Source: an uncultured Flavobacteriaceae bacterium
GTDB taxonomy: Bacteria; Bacteroidota; Bacteroidia; Flavobacteriales; Flavobacteriaceae
NCBI GenBank assembly: GCA_947500575.1
Contig: CANMSI010000002.1
Coordinates: 744,001-808,000, forward strand
Direction of reading: 5' to 3'
Length of the DNA: 64,000 bases
Positions 25,691 to 34,033 of this stretch are shown in pieces. The notes under the pieces are model-generated. The model was not told where the DNA came from, made no database searches, and was given only the letters and a program-made list of their open reading frames with translations. Each line of letters begins with the position of its first letter. Within the stretch, counting starts at the first letter, position 1. The translations under genes and the position numbers were made by a program.

Positions 25691-26869
25691 CTAATTAAGA
25701 GTCGATAGTACCGCTTCAGACCTTACAATTTTTAACGCTTGTTCTATATCTGCAATAAGATCTTCTGGCTCTTCAATTCCTACTGAGAATCGTATTAAGC
25801 CATCTTTAATTCCTTGTTTTTCACGTTCTTCTGGGCTCAGAAGTGCATGAGACGTTTGCGTTGGAGAAAGTACTGTACTTTCAACTCCTGCTAAACTCAT
25901 GGAAGATTTAATCAACTTCAAGGCTTTCTGAAAACGCGATGCATCTAAACCAACCTCTAATTCAAAAGACATCATACCTCCAAAACCTTTCATTTGTGAC
26001 TTCGCTAAGGCATGATCTGGATGCGATGGCAAACCAGGGTAATACACTTTATGTATATCTGAATGTTCATGCAAATAGGTTGCCAATCGTATAGCATTTT
26101 TATTTTGAGCTTTTACTCGAATTCCCATTGTTTTTATACTTCGTTCTAAAAGCCAAACAGTATAATCACTTAGACTGCCTCCAAAATTCTTAGCCAACTG
26201 AAATATTCGTTCCATATATTCTTCTGTAGAAGCTACTGCCCCTGCTAAAATATCTGAATGCCCACCCATATATTTAGTAGCACTATGAATAATAACATCA
26301 ATTCCAAAATCGATAGGATTCTGATTCACTGGACTTGCAAAAGTATTGTCTATCATGCTTACAATTCCATGCTTTTTGGCAAGGGTCGCAACCGCCTCTA
26401 AATCTGTTATGGTCAATAACGGATTGGAAGGTGTTTCTATATAAATGACTTTGGTATTCTCCTGAATCTTCGCTTCAAAATCTGTTACATTCAAACCGTC
26501 CGCAAAAGAATAGCCAATTCCATATTTGTCAAACTCTTCATTCACCAAATTATACGTACCACCGTATAGAGTAGGTTGTAAAACAATATGGTCACCTGCT
26601 TGTAAAAAAGCCATTAATGCGGTACTTACAGCCGCCATACCGCTCCCAAAAATCATGGCAGCTTCAGCATGTTCCAAGGCTGCGATTTTTTTTGATAATG
26701 CTACTTGATTAGGTGTATTAAAATAACGCGGATAGCGTTTTACATCTACATCTTCAAAAGCATAGGAAGTACTCATATACAAAGGGGATACAGCTCCTTT
26801 ATACTCTTTATCTTCCAATTCTCCCACATGAGTGCAAATGGTATTTATTCCCTTTTTATGTTGACCCAT
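25691..26869 (-). CDS. Cys/Met metabolism PLP lyase (cystathionine gamma-synthase/lyase or methionine gamma-lyase type)
   Basis: A 392-residue trans-sulfuration enzyme. The PLP lysine is Lys199 in HSATKYMGGHSD; other marks are YMSTSYAFEDVDVKRYPRYFNTPNQ, SGMAAVSTALMAFL, PTLYGGTYNL and ETPSNPLLTITDLEAV. The family cannot be split with confidence by eye into synthase, cystathionine gamma-lyase or methionine gamma-lyase. A terminator-like hairpin lies just before it, so it either has its own promoter or is controlled by read-through. It ends 17 bases before bshB1. Confidence 0.9.
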   Translation of the reverse strand: MGQHKKGINTICTHVGELEDKEYKGAVSPLYMSTSYAFEDVDVKRYPRYFNTPNQVALSKKIAALEHAEAAMIFGSGMAAVSTALMAFLQAGDHIVLQPTLYGGTYNLVNEEFDKYGIGYSFADGLNVTDFEAKIQENTKVIYIETPSNPLLTITDLEAVATLAKKHGIVSMIDNTFASPVNQNPIDFGIDVIIHSATKYMGGHSDILAGAVASTEEYMERIFQLAKNFGGSLSDYTVWLLERSIKTMGIRVKAQNKNAIRLATYLHEHSDIHKVYYPGLPSHPDHALAKSQMKGFGGMMSFELEVGLDASRFQKALKLIKSSMSLAGVESTVLSPTQTSHALLSPEEREKQGIKDGLIRFSVGIEEPEDLIADIEQALKIVRSEAVLSTLN

Positions 26870-26889
26870 AACATTCCATTTTAATTGTT

Positions 26890-26916
26890 AAAAACGAGCA
26901 CCTAATGATGCTCGTT
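26890..26916 (-). terminator. Hairpin with T tract between the MATE and lyase genes
   Basis: Read on the minus strand: AACGAGCA, 8-base loop, TGCTCGTT, then TTT. It sits 21 bases before the lyase start and 18 bases after the MATE stop, so it could be a terminator or an attenuator. Confidence 0.65.
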
Positions 26917-26933
26917 AAAGTTACAAAAATCGC

Positions 26934-28343
26934 TTAAACTTGCACCTTTTTCCAATGTCCTTTTCTAAACCATACCACTGCGATAACAGCGAGTAAAACT
27001 TCTGCAGCCGTAATTGCAATGAAAACTCCTAAAGCCCCCATTTCCAATGTAATGGCTGCGATATAAGCAAAAGGGAGTTGAAATAACCAAAAGGCAATAA
27101 AATTTATTTTCGTAGGGGTTTTCGTATCCCCGGCTCCGTTAAAAGCCTGTGTTACTACCATACCATACGCATAAAAAATATAGCCAACTGCTATGATGCG
27201 AAGACAAAGGCTTCCATTTGCTACAACCGTTGGAGTGTCACTGAACCAACCTATAATAGAAGTTGCAAACAACAAGTAAATTAAAGAAACAGCCAACATA
27301 AAATAGGCATTGTACCTGCCAGTTTTCCAGACAGATACCTCTGCCCTATCTGCTTGATTAGCCCCTAAATTCTGACCCACCAAAGTAGCTGCTGCATTGC
27401 TCATTCCCCATGAAGGCATAAGGGTAAACAGTATAACGCGTATGGCGATTGTATATCCAGCGAGTACCTCGCTCCCAAACTCAGACATAATTCTCATTAA
27501 AAATACCCAGCTTGAAGTCCCTATTAAAAATTGTGCAATTCCCCCTGAAGACACTTTCACAAGATTCCACAAGATTTTAGTTCTTAAAACAAGGTCATTG
27601 AACCCAATTTTTATCCGTGACCAACCAAAAAATAAAATGGCCAACTGAAAAAGAACTGCCGTTCCCCTGCCAATATTGGTTGCAATTGCAGCACCCGTTA
27701 CTCCGTATTCTGGAATAGGTCCCCAACCAAATATGAAAATGGGATCTAAAATAATGTTCAGTCCGTTAGAGAGTACTAGGGTCCACATAGCGATCGAAGC
27801 ATCTCCTGCTCCTCTAAATATGGCATTGATTAGAAATAGCAATAGGATGGTAATATTGCCTCCTATTAAAAGTTGTGTGTATTGATAGCCTTCCGCAATT
27901 AAATCTGGCTCGGCTCCCATTAGTCCAAGAATTTCTTTGGCATATGAAAATCCTATAACGCCCACACCTATGGCAACTACAACGCCTAAAAGGATTGCTT
28001 GCACAGCAGCTTCTTTTGCGCCTTTCACGTCTTTTGCACCTATACGCCTCGCCACAATAGCAGTGGCAGCCATGCTCAATCCAATAGCAATTGCATACAC
28101 CAAGGTAATCACAGATTCCGTAAGTCCAATGGTTGCAACAGCATTTACGCTCACTTGAGATACATAAGCAATATCTACCATGGCGAAAATGGATTCCATC
28201 AGCATTTCAAGGATCATCGGAATAGAAAGCATAAAAATAGCTTTTCGAATACTTCCGGAAGTAAATTCGGTTTCCTTGCCCGTTACCGCTGTAACGAAAT
28301 ATCGAATTAATTTTTTAAATGTAAGTGTACGTTGTTTCGTCAT
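26934..28343 (-). CDS. MATE family efflux transporter
   Basis: A 469-residue inner-membrane protein with about 12 TM segments in two homologous halves (IRKAIFMLSIPMILEMLMESIFAMVD near residue 30; ISSxGIAQFLIGTSSWVFLMRIMSEFGSEVLAGYTIAIR in the second half). The pattern fits Na+- or H+-coupled drug and metabolite exporters of the MATE family; the substrate is unknown. Its leader contains a strongly structured inverted-repeat element reaching into the start codon, so expression is probably controlled at the RNA level. It lies on the minus strand upstream of the lyase and bshB1 genes. Confidence 0.92.
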   Translation of the reverse strand: MTKQRTLTFKKLIRYFVTAVTGKETEFTSGSIRKAIFMLSIPMILEMLMESIFAMVDIAYVSQVSVNAVATIGLTESVITLVYAIAIGLSMAATAIVARRIGAKDVKGAKEAAVQAILLGVVVAIGVGVIGFSYAKEILGLMGAEPDLIAEGYQYTQLLIGGNITILLLFLINAIFRGAGDASIAMWTLVLSNGLNIILDPIFIFGWGPIPEYGVTGAAIATNIGRGTAVLFQLAILFFGWSRIKIGFNDLVLRTKILWNLVKVSSGGIAQFLIGTSSWVFLMRIMSEFGSEVLAGYTIAIRVILFTLMPSWGMSNAAATLVGQNLGANQADRAEVSVWKTGRYNAYFMLAVSLIYLLFATSIIGWFSDTPTVVANGSLCLRIIAVGYIFYAYGMVVTQAFNGAGDTKTPTKINFIAFWLFQLPFAYIAAITLEMGALGVFIAITAAEVLLAVIAVVWFRKGHWKKVQV

Positions 28344-28466
28344 GATATAAAATTTATGTTGAAAAGAAGTGTAGGAAATGTCTAAAGTGCTACCTAAGAG
28401 GGTGCACCATCTTTACGCCAGTTCGGCTATGACATTTCTAAAAAACATAAATTTTATAACTTCATG
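28341..28466 (-). promoter_or_regulatory. Structured leader of the MATE gene, riboswitch-like
   Basis: Nested inverted repeats lie between the ccsBA stop and the MATE start. The outer arms TATAAAATTTATGTT / AACATAAATTTTATA (28346-28360 and 28444-28458) pair perfectly over 15 bases; the inner arms GAAATGTC / GACATTTC (28375-28382, 28431-28438) over 8. Read on the minus strand the apex has GCC-GAACT-GGC and GTGCACC-CTCTTA-GGTAGCAC hairpins, i.e. a three-way junction. CATCTTTG at 28473-28480 is one mismatch from TANNTTTG and would start the RNA near the element's edge. I cannot match it to a known riboswitch class; a small transposon-derived repeat is the alternative. Confidence 0.55.
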
Positions 28467-28498
28467 ATGTTGCAAAGATGCAAAAAAAAATTGAATCC

Positions 28499-31400
28499 TT
28501 ATGATTTTACATAATGGACACGATACCTCCAGAAACTAATTCCTCCTAGAATAAGGACTCCCAAAACCGTATACCAAATAAAATCGGGAGTTATTACTTG
28601 ACTTCCGCTGGCATAACTATGCAGTCCGACCAGATAAAAATTAACCCCAAAATAGGTCATCATAATACTACCAAAGGCAACAATACTGGCAAAACTAAAA
28701 CCCCATTTACTTCGTAAGCCTGGCACGAGGCGCATATGAATTACAAAAGCATACACCATAATGGAGATTAACGCCCAGGTTTCCTTTGGATCCCAACCCC
28801 AATAGCGTCCCCAACTTTCGTTTGCCCATTGCCCTCCTAAGAAATTACCAATGGTCAACATTATTAAACCTACAGTAAGCGTTAACTCATTGATGATGGT
28901 TAATTCTTTTAAATTTAGCTCCATCCGAACCTTGTTCTCTTTATTGGTAAGTATAATTAATATGAGGGACACTACTCCTAAAATCATTCCAACAGTCAAA
29001 GGTCCGTAACTCCCCACAATTACAGCTACATGAATCATTAGCCAATAACTATCTAGGACAGGTTGAAGATTCGCAATAGATGGATCTACCCAACTCTGGT
29101 GGGCAATCCATAATAACATAGCCGTAACAAATGTTGAAGCAGCAATGGTCATATTACTTTTCCTTCCAAACGCAAGTCCCATAGCCATGGTAGCCCAAGA
29201 AACATACAATATACTTTCGTACGCATCACTCCAAGGTGCATGGCCAGAAATGTACCATCGCATTACCAAGCCGGCAGTGTGCCAGATGAAAAACAGTATG
29301 ATAACACCTTTGAAAAAGAAGGTGGCAATCCTCCAAATTTCTCGATCCTTAAAAATGGTAAAAACCAATACGAAAAACATTAACAGACCTACAGCCGCAT
29401 AGAGCCTATATAGGTGGTTAAAAATGTTGAGTTGGTTATAGATAATTTCTGCTTTCAGCTTTTCTTCAGAAGGCAACACTTCTGATCCATGCTTTTTTTG
29501 ATTCTGTGTAAAAAAATCTAAGACTTTATCCGCCTCAGTATAATCATCCGTTTGTATTGCCTTACGGAGCGTTATTAAATATAAGGGTACTGCATTTTTA
29601 ATGAAATTGGCATAGAGCGAATCGGGCACTTGATACTGTCCAGAGCGATATTCGATAGCCGAAATCCATTTGTTATTCTCGTCTGTAAGCAATGGAAATA
29701 TTTTTAGAATTTCTCCACTTAAAGCCCTATTTAATATTGATAATCTAATATTTGCATCTTTAAAATCTTGCTCAAATTTATTGGGATTATTTGTTTTGGT
29801 TGCTGCGTCCAAATAAGGGGCCAGTTTGTATTGTCCTTCGGCATCAAAAAAATCAGTAGCTTTTACATATTCTTTTCCCAAAGGCACTCCAACTATCTTC
29901 CGAATACTATCGTTCCGCTCTTTTTTGTCCAATACCATAAACTCGGTATTATACCACGCTGCCGGATTTAGCATCATTGATAAAAATACTTGATCGGCAT
30001 TCATTTCTTTATAAGTGTCCTTCCTACGTAGTTTTCGTAAAAGTTCTGATGCAAAGGTATTTATGGGCTTCATCCGCCCTCCTTCATCCTGGATTACCAA
30101 AGAAGCAAACTTTGCTGCATGTTCCTTGGAAACGGTCGTTGTCTTTAAAATAGAATCTACTTGGGCTGCGGAAGGCAAGTTTGCATGTGCATGATCTTCT
30201 TGGCCATTTCCTTGAAAAAGAAATCCCAGCATCAGAACTATAGTTAATGCTGCTTTCTTCTTTTTTAATTTTTCTAAAGAACTAGCTAGGTCTTTAAAAC
30301 GTGTTTTACCAAAAAACATAATCCCCATGAGTCCTAGGTATAAAAGAAAATAGCCAATATAGGTGATCCAAGTACCCCAAAAGTCGTGGTTTACAGAGAG
30401 AATTGTTCCTTTTTCATCTGGATCAAAACCAGATTGAAAAAAACGATATCCTTTATAATCTAGAACGTTGTTCATAAAAATATCATAGTCGAAGATGATG
30501 GTATCTCTTTCTGAAATAGTGTGTTTTAATATATCCTCTTCTAAAGTAGGTGTATCTTCCTGCGTAATTCTATCCTCTAGGTCCTCTTGGTCTAAAACAG
30601 GTGGATCTTTTACGGTAACCCTACTCATAAAAGAAGCATATCCTTTTTCGGTACCTGGGTATTTTTCTGCAATAAAGTCGTTTAGCCTAATTCTAAAAGG
30701 CAGCGTATGTTCTTTGGAACCAAAGCGCATAATAAAATCCAATCCACCAACGTGCACCTTATCAGAAAAACTAGATGGACCTTTGCCTCCTAAAAGTTTC
30801 TTTTCTACTCGTTCACCATTAGAGCTAATTGCCACTATTAAAGCATCTTGCGTAGCATCCGTAATTTCAGCATCAGGAACTTTTATAATATCATATGAAC
30901 CTCGGATAACTGGGTCGGGAATTACAAATTGCATGCCTGCCATATTATATAGAGATCGCAACTGCAGGCTTTGTAAAGAATCTTTCTGTACAGTATCTCT
31001 AAATTGATCTTCCATTCTCATAAAATCTCCTTCAAAGGGAGATTGTAACAAATAAGTACCATCTGTACTGCTAATATTGATGGCGCCATCCATATGCTTA
31101 TTCAAGGAAAATAGCACTCCATGAATACTCACTATTTGCCCATCTTCAATAAAGTGCTCATGCCTATTCCCATCACCAGCTTCCACAACTTTTAGATATT
31201 CCTTCCCATTCTCATCTGGAACCAACCCTTCTTTTGCTCCCTGTATAAAATCTATATATTCAATACTAAAATCTTGTTTATTAAAATCATCATTCCAAGG
31301 AAGCGAACTTTTAAGCGCCTCTGGAGTTACTATTAAATCATCTTCAAGAAGTTTCTGCTGTTTCTGACCATTCATCTCTCCCTCTACATAAGCAGTTAAG

Positions 31401-31765
31401 TAGGTTTTGTCCGAATAAAAAACATTCTCTGAATTTCCTTCACGAATAGGCATTACTCCTTCGAAACTTATATATCTGGTTACAAAAGCGCCTAAAATTA
31501 TTAAGACCCATGACATGTGTAAAAGGAGTACTGGCCACTTCTCTTTTCTAAAAAGCCGATACCGAAACATATTCCCAAAGAAATTAATCATAAAGAAGAC
31601 CATAATTGCTTCAAACCAGGTAGCATTGTAAATCCAAATTCGAGCAGTTTCCGTACTATAATTACTCTCTATAAAAGTTCCAAATGCCATTGCAGTTGCA
31701 AATACTATAAAAAGAATGGCCATTAAACGGGTAGAAAATAGAATCTTTTTAATCCGGTCTGTCAT
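28499..31765 (-). CDS. Cytochrome c biogenesis protein, ResB-CcsA fusion (CcsBA)
   Basis: A 1,088-residue inner-membrane fusion used for system II heme attachment to cytochromes c. The N-terminal ~500 residues are ResB/Ccs1-like: early TM helices (LFSTRLMAILFIVFATAMAF), a periplasmic domain and a TM near IGYFLLYLGLMGIMFFG. A periplasmic spacer of ~280 residues follows. The C-terminal ~300 residues are CcsA with the heme-binding tryptophan-rich WWD segment (ANESWGRYWGWDPKETW) and conserved membrane histidines (IHVAVIVGSYG, VYAFVIHMR). It transports heme and ligates it to apocytochromes. The gene stands alone between the MATE leader and the hemoglobin gene. Confidence 0.93.
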   Translation of the reverse strand: MTDRIKKILFSTRLMAILFIVFATAMAFGTFIESNYSTETARIWIYNATWFEAIMVFFMINFFGNMFRYRLFRKEKWPVLLLHMSWVLIILGAFVTRYISFEGVMPIREGNSENVFYSDKTYLTAYVEGEMNGQKQQKLLEDDLIVTPEALKSSLPWNDDFNKQDFSIEYIDFIQGAKEGLVPDENGKEYLKVVEAGDGNRHEHFIEDGQIVSIHGVLFSLNKHMDGAINISSTDGTYLLQSPFEGDFMRMEDQFRDTVQKDSLQSLQLRSLYNMAGMQFVIPDPVIRGSYDIIKVPDAEITDATQDALIVAISSNGERVEKKLLGGKGPSSFSDKVHVGGLDFIMRFGSKEHTLPFRIRLNDFIAEKYPGTEKGYASFMSRVTVKDPPVLDQEDLEDRITQEDTPTLEEDILKHTISERDTIIFDYDIFMNNVLDYKGYRFFQSGFDPDEKGTILSVNHDFWGTWITYIGYFLLYLGLMGIMFFGKTRFKDLASSLEKLKKKKAALTIVLMLGFLFQGNGQEDHAHANLPSAAQVDSILKTTTVSKEHAAKFASLVIQDEGGRMKPINTFASELLRKLRRKDTYKEMNADQVFLSMMLNPAAWYNTEFMVLDKKERNDSIRKIVGVPLGKEYVKATDFFDAEGQYKLAPYLDAATKTNNPNKFEQDFKDANIRLSILNRALSGEILKIFPLLTDENNKWISAIEYRSGQYQVPDSLYANFIKNAVPLYLITLRKAIQTDDYTEADKVLDFFTQNQKKHGSEVLPSEEKLKAEIIYNQLNIFNHLYRLYAAVGLLMFFVLVFTIFKDREIWRIATFFFKGVIILFFIWHTAGLVMRWYISGHAPWSDAYESILYVSWATMAMGLAFGRKSNMTIAASTFVTAMLLWIAHQSWVDPSIANLQPVLDSYWLMIHVAVIVGSYGPLTVGMILGVVSLILIILTNKENKVRMELNLKELTIINELTLTVGLIMLTIGNFLGGQWANESWGRYWGWDPKETWALISIMVYAFVIHMRLVPGLRSKWGFSFASIVAFGSIMMTYFGVNFYLVGLHSYASGSQVITPDFIWYTVLGVLILGGISFWRYRVHYVKS

Positions 31766-31791
31766 GAGATGACGGGTTTGTTTTCAGGATG

Positions 31792-31799
31792 CAAAAATA
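31792..31799 (-). promoter_or_regulatory. Putative -7 box of ccsBA
   Basis: On the minus strand TATTTTTG fits TANNTTTG, 26 bases before the ccsBA start at 31765. No clear TTG -33 element is visible upstream. Confidence 0.4.
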
Positions 31800-31896
31800 A
31801 GATGTTTTTATGGTTTTTAGTGCTTTAAAGTGCTATAAAAGCTTAAACAGAATTGTTAATTCTTTCAGAAAGGAATGTAATGTTGAAAGACTCATA

Positions 31897-32292
31897 TTAA
31901 AGATCCCCTTTCGTCCGCGCATTGAACATATGTATATGAAAAAAAGAACCCATATTTCTTGCTCTATTTTTGGCGATTGAAGCCTTTTCACCTTCAAATA
32001 AATGGTCAATTGTTTCGAACCAAAGATTCAACCAAACCCCAAAATGGTATTCGTTAATAGTATAGTCTTCTTCTCTATCTACTTCTTGATGCTTTAACAA
32101 AGGGTTCCCCTTAAATTTTCTCACAAAAAATAGATTGGTTTCCCAAAAATCGGTAAGACGTTCAAAATGAGCATCCCAATCCTCAATTTTACGTTCAAAT
32201 ATAGGTCCTAATAGCGGATCTTTTCTCACTTTAGCATAAAAAGTACTTACAAGGGTAAATACATCTTCTCGTACACCGATATCTTTTTTCAT
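31897..32292 (-). CDS. Group III truncated hemoglobin
   Basis: A 131-residue globin of the group III (P) truncated family: VSTFYAKVRKDPLLGPIFERKI at the front, DAHFERLTDFWETNLF (E helix region) and HQEVDREEDYTINEYHFGVWLNLW, where the His in EYHFGVW is the probable proximal heme ligand. Such proteins are associated with NO or peroxynitrite chemistry or oxygen handling. It lies downstream of a small membrane protein and is divergent from a Crp/Fnr regulator, consistent with respiratory or nitrosative-stress control. Confidence 0.9.
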   Translation of the reverse strand: MKKDIGVREDVFTLVSTFYAKVRKDPLLGPIFERKIEDWDAHFERLTDFWETNLFFVRKFKGNPLLKHQEVDREEDYTINEYHFGVWLNLWFETIDHLFEGEKASIAKNRARNMGSFFHIHMFNARTKGDL

Positions 32293-32309
32293 AGAGGCAA
32301 ACTAATCCT

Positions 32310-32591
32310 TTAAACCGTCAAGTTAGTCATTAATAAAATGCTATTTACAAATACACTAATTCCCAATAAATTGAAAACAAGTTTTGGCTTTAGCTGTGCC
32401 AAAATAGCGGCATTATATGCCATGCATAAGATAGTACACAATCCTAGTTGTAAAACAAAAAAAGGCCCTTTCTGCATTAAAATATACATTGCCGCTACAG
32501 ATCCTAAACAACTTTGAAAGATAATGCTTAAGGGAATCATTGCCATGTAAGTTGATTTAAAGTTGTGAAATAACTTGTTGTAAAATTTCAT
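32310..32591 (-). CDS. Small membrane protein upstream of the truncated hemoglobin
   Basis: A 93-residue protein (from the ATG at 32591) with three hydrophobic segments (MAMIPLSIIFQSCLGSVAAMY, GPFFVLQLGLCTILCMAYNA, PKLVFNLLGISVFVNSILLM). I recognise no named family. It is 17 bases upstream of the hemoglobin gene and probably co-transcribed, suggesting a role in the same heme, NO or respiratory process. A longer frame reaching 32633 would overlap the divergent regulator's upstream region and lacks support. Confidence 0.65.
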   Translation of the reverse strand: MKFYNKLFHNFKSTYMAMIPLSIIFQSCLGSVAAMYILMQKGPFFVLQLGLCTILCMAYNAAILAQLKPKLVFNLLGISVFVNSILLMTNLTV

Positions 32592-32642
32592 AGTTGTATT
32601 TTCGAATTTCCTAACAAATGTCATGCTTCGCATTGCATTATT

Positions 32643-32660
32643 TTATGATTTCAATCATAA
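32643..32660. promoter_or_regulatory. FNR/CRP-like palindrome before the Crp/Fnr gene
   Basis: TTATGATTTCAATCATAA is a perfect 8-base inverted repeat with a 2-base centre and contains TGAT-N4-ATCA, the half-site pattern of FNR/CRP boxes. It lies 4 bases before the ATG at 32665 in the 73-base gap between the regulator and the divergent membrane-protein/hemoglobin pair. Confidence 0.6.
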
Positions 32661-32664
32661 GCCA

Positions 32665-33252
32665 ATGATATCTAGTAAAAGCTTATATAGTGCAGGTGCC
32701 TTGGAGGTAGATTATAGCAAAGACGAACTTATTTTTTCGGAAGGAAAAAATGCAAATTTCTATTTCCAGATTTTAGAAGGATCGGTTAAGATGTTTAATT
32801 TAACAGAAGAAGGAAAAGAGTTTGTCCAGGGAATATTTGAGAATGGAAAGAGCTTTGGCGAACCCCCTCTTTTTGGTGAATTTTCCTATCCAGCTTCCGC
32901 TATCGCCCTTACGCCGACTAAAGTACTCAAACTTCCAAAAGTAAAATTAATGAAGCTTCTGGAACAGGAACCTAAGACACATTTAGAGTTTACAAGAGCC
33001 CTTTCTAATCGACTCAATTACAAAGCATTGATTATGAAAGAAGTGTCGGTCTACCCTCCTGAACACCGAATTTTTGCGCTTTTATCTTATCTTAAAGGTA
33101 GGGACAGTAATTCTGGGGAGTATGCAATAGAATTAACACGACAGCAAATCTCGGAATTAACTGGATTGCGAGTAGAAACTGTGATTAGAGCAATTAAAAA
33201 ATTAGCTAGAGACAAAAAACTTAGCATTCGAGATAGAAAAATTTTTATGTAA
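32665..33252 (+). CDS. Crp/Fnr family transcriptional regulator
   Basis: A 195-residue regulator (from the ATG at 32665; 209 residues from 32623). The cyclic-nucleotide-binding-like beta roll is at residues ~10-115 (FSEGKNANFYFQILEGSVKMFNLTEEGKEFVQGIF), and the C-terminal winged helix has TRQQISELTGLRVETVIRAIKKL. There are no N-terminal cysteines of the FNR iron-sulfur type, so it probably senses something other than oxygen through a cluster. The palindrome just upstream suggests autocontrol and control of the divergent hemoglobin pair. I prefer the shorter start because the longer one would place the palindrome inside the gene. Confidence 0.88.
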   Translation: MISSKSLYSAGALEVDYSKDELIFSEGKNANFYFQILEGSVKMFNLTEEGKEFVQGIFENGKSFGEPPLFGEFSYPASAIALTPTKVLKLPKVKLMKLLEQEPKTHLEFTRALSNRLNYKALIMKEVSVYPPEHRIFALLSYLKGRDSNSGEYAIELTRQQISELTGLRVETVIRAIKKLARDKKLSIRDRKIFM

Positions 33253-33268
33253 TATGTACTTTAGAGGC

Positions 33269-34033
33269 ATGATCCAAGTAACAATTATTGGAACGGGAAA
33301 CGTAGCACGTCATTTATTTGCGGCTATTTCAAGTAACCCTGCGCTTCATCTAGTTCAGGTAGTAGGAAGGAACAGAAAGGCACTTTCTTATTTCGAAAAT
33401 AAAACAGCCATACAACTTGGTTTTGATAATCTCGCTGATTCAGAGGTCTATATCATTGCTATAAGTGACGATCACATACCTGCTGTTTCTGAGCAGATTA
33501 AATATTGTAAAGGGCTGGTAGTGCATACCTCTGGGAGTGTTTCTTTAAAAGCATTAAAACACCATGCCAAAAGCGGGGTTTTATATCCTCTACAAACCTT
33601 TAGCAAGGATCGAAAGTTAGATTTTAAAGAAATACCCATCTGTATAGAAACTACTCAAAAAGAAGATTATTCCCTATTATATCAATTAGCCAATTGTATT
33701 TCTGATAAGGTAATTGAAATATCGTCAGGACAACGACAGTACCTTCATTTGGCGGCAGTATTCGTAAATAATTTCACCAATCACTTATATCAGATTGGTA
33801 CCGATATTTGTGAAAAGCAACGCATTGATTCCGATTTATTAAAACCTTTGCTATTAGAGACCGCAAAAAAAATAGAAAACCTATCGCCGCATCAGGCGCA
33901 AACAGGACCAGCCAGACGAAAAGATAATCATACCATGGAGGCACACCTAAAATTATTAGAAAATCCATCTCATAAAGAGATATATACCCTTTTAAGCAAT
34001 TCAATTAAAGAAACCTATGGAGAAGAGTTATAA
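33269..34033 (+). CDS. Rossmann-fold protein with DUF2520
   Basis: The N-terminal NAD(P)-binding Rossmann fold has VTIIGTGNVARHLFAAI and SEVYIIAISDDHIPAVSEQI; the C-terminal helical half is DUF2520 (LYPLQTFSKDRKLDF, AAVFVNNFTNHLYQI, ARRKDNHTMEAHLKLL). This resembles ketopantoate-reductase or prephenate-dehydrogenase-like folds, but no reaction is known. It overlaps the KdsC-type phosphatase gene by 17 bases. The start MIQV at 33269 is preferred over the in-frame ATG at 33254. Confidence 0.85.
   Translation: MIQVTIIGTGNVARHLFAAISSNPALHLVQVVGRNRKALSYFENKTAIQLGFDNLADSEVYIIAISDDHIPAVSEQIKYCKGLVVHTSGSVSLKALKHHAKSGVLYPLQTFSKDRKLDFKEIPICIETTQKEDYSLLYQLANCISDKVIEISSGQRQYLHLAAVFVNNFTNHLYQIGTDICEKQRIDSDLLKPLLLETAKKIENLSPHQAQTGPARRKDNHTMEAHLKLLENPSHKEIYTLLSNSIKETYGEEL

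Noticed and set aside
28402-28408. GGTGCACC palindrome as a stand-alone restriction-like or operator site
   Set aside because: It is better explained as part of the apical hairpin of the MATE leader.
30495-31007. 170-codon open frame on the plus strand
   Set aside because: It lies antisense inside the ResB part of ccsBA, has no recognisable domain, and its composition is that of a reverse-strand shadow.
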